This document shows, in pieces, positions 62,201 to 64,000 of a stretch of DNA of 64,000 nucleotides. Numbering within the stretch: the stretch's first letter is position 1; the number at the start of each line of letters is the position of its first letter. This DNA is from Flavobacterium davisii (lineage in GTDB: Bacteria > Bacteroidota > Bacteroidia > Flavobacteriales > Flavobacteriaceae), in the NCBI RefSeq assembly GCF_019565505.1, contig NZ_CP067378.1:868001-932000 (forward strand). Reading direction: 5' to 3'. The notes beneath the pieces were generated by a model. It searched no databases and was not told the origin of the DNA. It worked only from the letters and a program-made list of their open reading frames with translations. A program made the position numbers and the translations under genes.

Positions 62201-64000
62201 TACATAATAAAACGATCCGTTTCCTCCTTCTGTCGTAACATTCAAATCAAGTCCTGATTCACAACTTCCTAAAGTTCTCAAACCATTTACAAAAATACTT
62301 GACGGACGAATATTTTTATTTATGGTATATTCTTGCGATGCGGTTTCTATCCAATTTCCAGACAAACATTGGTAACTCACAATCATTTTTAGTTTATCAC
62401 CATTATCCCATTGGTTACCTTGTAACGTATAAGTCGAATTTTCGTATCCTTCGGATACACGCGTTCCATTTTTAGTCCAATAATAAAAGAATTTCCCTGA
62501 ACCTCCTGTTACATTAGCCGATAAAGAAATAGAATCTGAATTACAGAATGTCCTTAATCCATTTACTGCAACAACGCTTGGCGATTGATTTTTAATAACT
62601 AAATACTCTTGTGAAAATACATCTTTCCACATTCCATTAGCACATTGGTATGTAACCACTGCTTTTAATTTATCTCCAGAAGAGCACTCATTACCTTTTA
62701 AGACATATTGTAATGCGTTATCCGATGATACTTTTACTCCATTTTTAGTCCAATAATAATATAAATTACCTGATCCTCCTGTTGTACTCATAGATAAATT
62801 AATAGTTTCTGAGTCACAAATAGGTTTTAACCCTGTCACTATAACGGAACTTGGCGAACTGTTTTTTACTATTGTTGATTCTTGTGAATATAGGTTAGCC
62901 CATGATCCTCCTATACGAGTTAAATAATCTACTTGTAACTTTAATTTATCACCATGAGACCAATTTGTATTATCTACCGTATAATTTATCTTATCAAATC
63001 CTTCGGTAACACGCTGACCATTTTTATACCATATATAGTATAAACGATCTAAACCTACTCCTCCTATTGTGTTTGCGGATACACGATAGGAAGTTTCACA
63101 TTCACTTAATATGCCTAGTCCATTAATAGAAGTAGTTGTTGGATAGCTACGTTTATCTATTGTATATTCTGGAGATAGGACATCTACCCAATTACCTGCT
63201 ACACATTGGTAAGCTATACCTACTCGCAATTTATCGCCATTAGACCATTGAGCTCCTTGTAGTGTGTAGGTTGCACGATCATAACCTTCATAAACTCGCG
63301 TTCCATTTTTAATCCAATAATAGTAATAACGTCCTGTACCTCCTGTTAGTGTCAAACTCAAATTTAAGCTATCACTATCTAAAAGAGGATTTAAACCATT
63401 TACGACTAATGAACTTGGTGAAGTATATTTGTCTATCGTATACTCTTGTGATGCGGTTTCTATCCAATTTCCAGACAAACATTGATAACTCACAACCAAT
63501 TTTAGTTTATCACCATTAGTCCATTGGTTTCCTTGTAAATTATAGGTAGACTTATCATATCCTTCTGATACACGTGTGCCATTTTTAGTCCAATAATAAA
63601 AAAATCTTCCTGAACCTCCTGTTACATTAGCCGATAAAGAAATAGAATCTGAATTACAAAATGCTCTTAAACCGTTTACTGCAACTGTATTTGGTGAACT
63701 GTTTTTAAGAACGGTATGTTCTTGTGAAAAAAATTCTATTCGAGTACCGGATGCGCATTCATAAGATACTGAAGCTTTAATACGATCTCCATTTGACCAT
63801 TCTCTAGGAATCAAGGCAAAAGCCGACATATCTGTACCTTCTACTAATTTAACACCATTTTTATACCATTTATATATAAATGTTCCACTACCTCCTGTAA
63901 TATTCATACTTAAAGTTAAATTATCATCATTAGAACAGAAAGAACGTAATCCGCTAATCGTTATATCTGAAGGTGGAGTTTGTTTTTCTATTACTATTGA
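59212..64000 (-). CDS. Giant repetitive T9SS-exported surface protein (5' end off window; one frameshift)
   Basis: The coding sequence enters at the right edge and runs to 59212; the Met at 63907 is internal. One T is missing in 59685-59688 (plus strand), which splits the repeats from the C-terminus. About 15 Ig-like repeats of about 91 residues, each with a TGGSG...YYYWTKNGTRV core, a NGDKLK segment and usually a Cys pair that could form a disulphide. Repeat 8 is divergent (NIPSTPIVNNETIQFCS). The last 75 residues (VYPTYISQNEEIINLEC...LPTNMKNGMYYINL...VYKILVK) are a type A T9SS sorting domain. Probably an adhesin or matrix protein. Repeats 2-5 and 9-12 form a 1920-base block duplication. Confidence 0.9.

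Overview
The window is an AT-rich (low-GC) bacterial chromosome segment from the Bacteroidota, almost certainly family Flavobacteriaceae and probably a Flavobacterium-like organism. Grounds: SusC/SusD pair, S46 dipeptidyl-peptidase, a type IX secretion (T9SS) C-terminal sorting domain, Bacteroidota promoters (TTTG-N19-TAnnTTTG) and the str-S10 ribosomal gene order. The species is not certain. No tRNA, rRNA or CRISPR array was seen.

Layout. (1) 1-8710, minus strand: rpsL, rpsG, fusA, rpsJ, rplC, rplD, rplW, rplB, rpsS, rplV, rpsC, rplP, rpmC, rpsQ, rplN, with promoters upstream of rpsL and inside a perfect palindrome between rpsJ and rplC. (2) 8797-22941: an Omp85-like outer-membrane protein, a SusC/SusD uptake pair, rlmB, a rhomboid protease, rarA, an exported unknown, a YjjG-like HAD phosphatase, an ABC exporter/importer cassette with a His-rich loop (possibly metal related) and radC. 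(3) 23089-38188: an iron-acquisition island with a TonB siderophore receptor, PepSY protein, small cytosolic protein, LuxR-type regulator, then a hydroxamate siderophore operon of the desferrioxamine/bisucaberin type (PLP decarboxylase, N-hydroxylase, membrane acyltransferase-like protein, fused acyltransferase-NIS synthetase, a second separate acyltransferase, a second separate NIS synthetase, MATE exporter). A shared palindrome TTTATTTA-N3-TAAATAAA sits at both promoters. (4) 38189-41490: repeat-rich non-coding DNA flanking mpl. (5) 41491-55884: a modular array of four peptidoglycan-hydrolase cassettes built on a nearly identical shared block, each followed directly by exported or lipoprotein genes that look like immunity proteins. 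Two cassettes keep the N-terminal region and two are 5'-truncated. This is the most interesting part of the window. (6) 55887-64000: a TPR protein, an S46 peptidase and a giant repetitive T9SS-exported surface protein running off the right edge.

Sequence quality. About 27 apparent frameshifts are present, including three in essential ribosomal genes, so most are consensus errors. They fall into two classes: one-base errors in short homopolymers, and errors at the position where a plus-strand CCAGG is expected (CCGG or a scrambled form is found). I found no intact plus-strand CCAGG in the window but seven CCTGG, which suggests a modified CCWGG motif read by a single-molecule platform. Gene coordinates below span the corrected genes, and each correction is stated. 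No database search was possible; family assignments rest on motifs, length and context.
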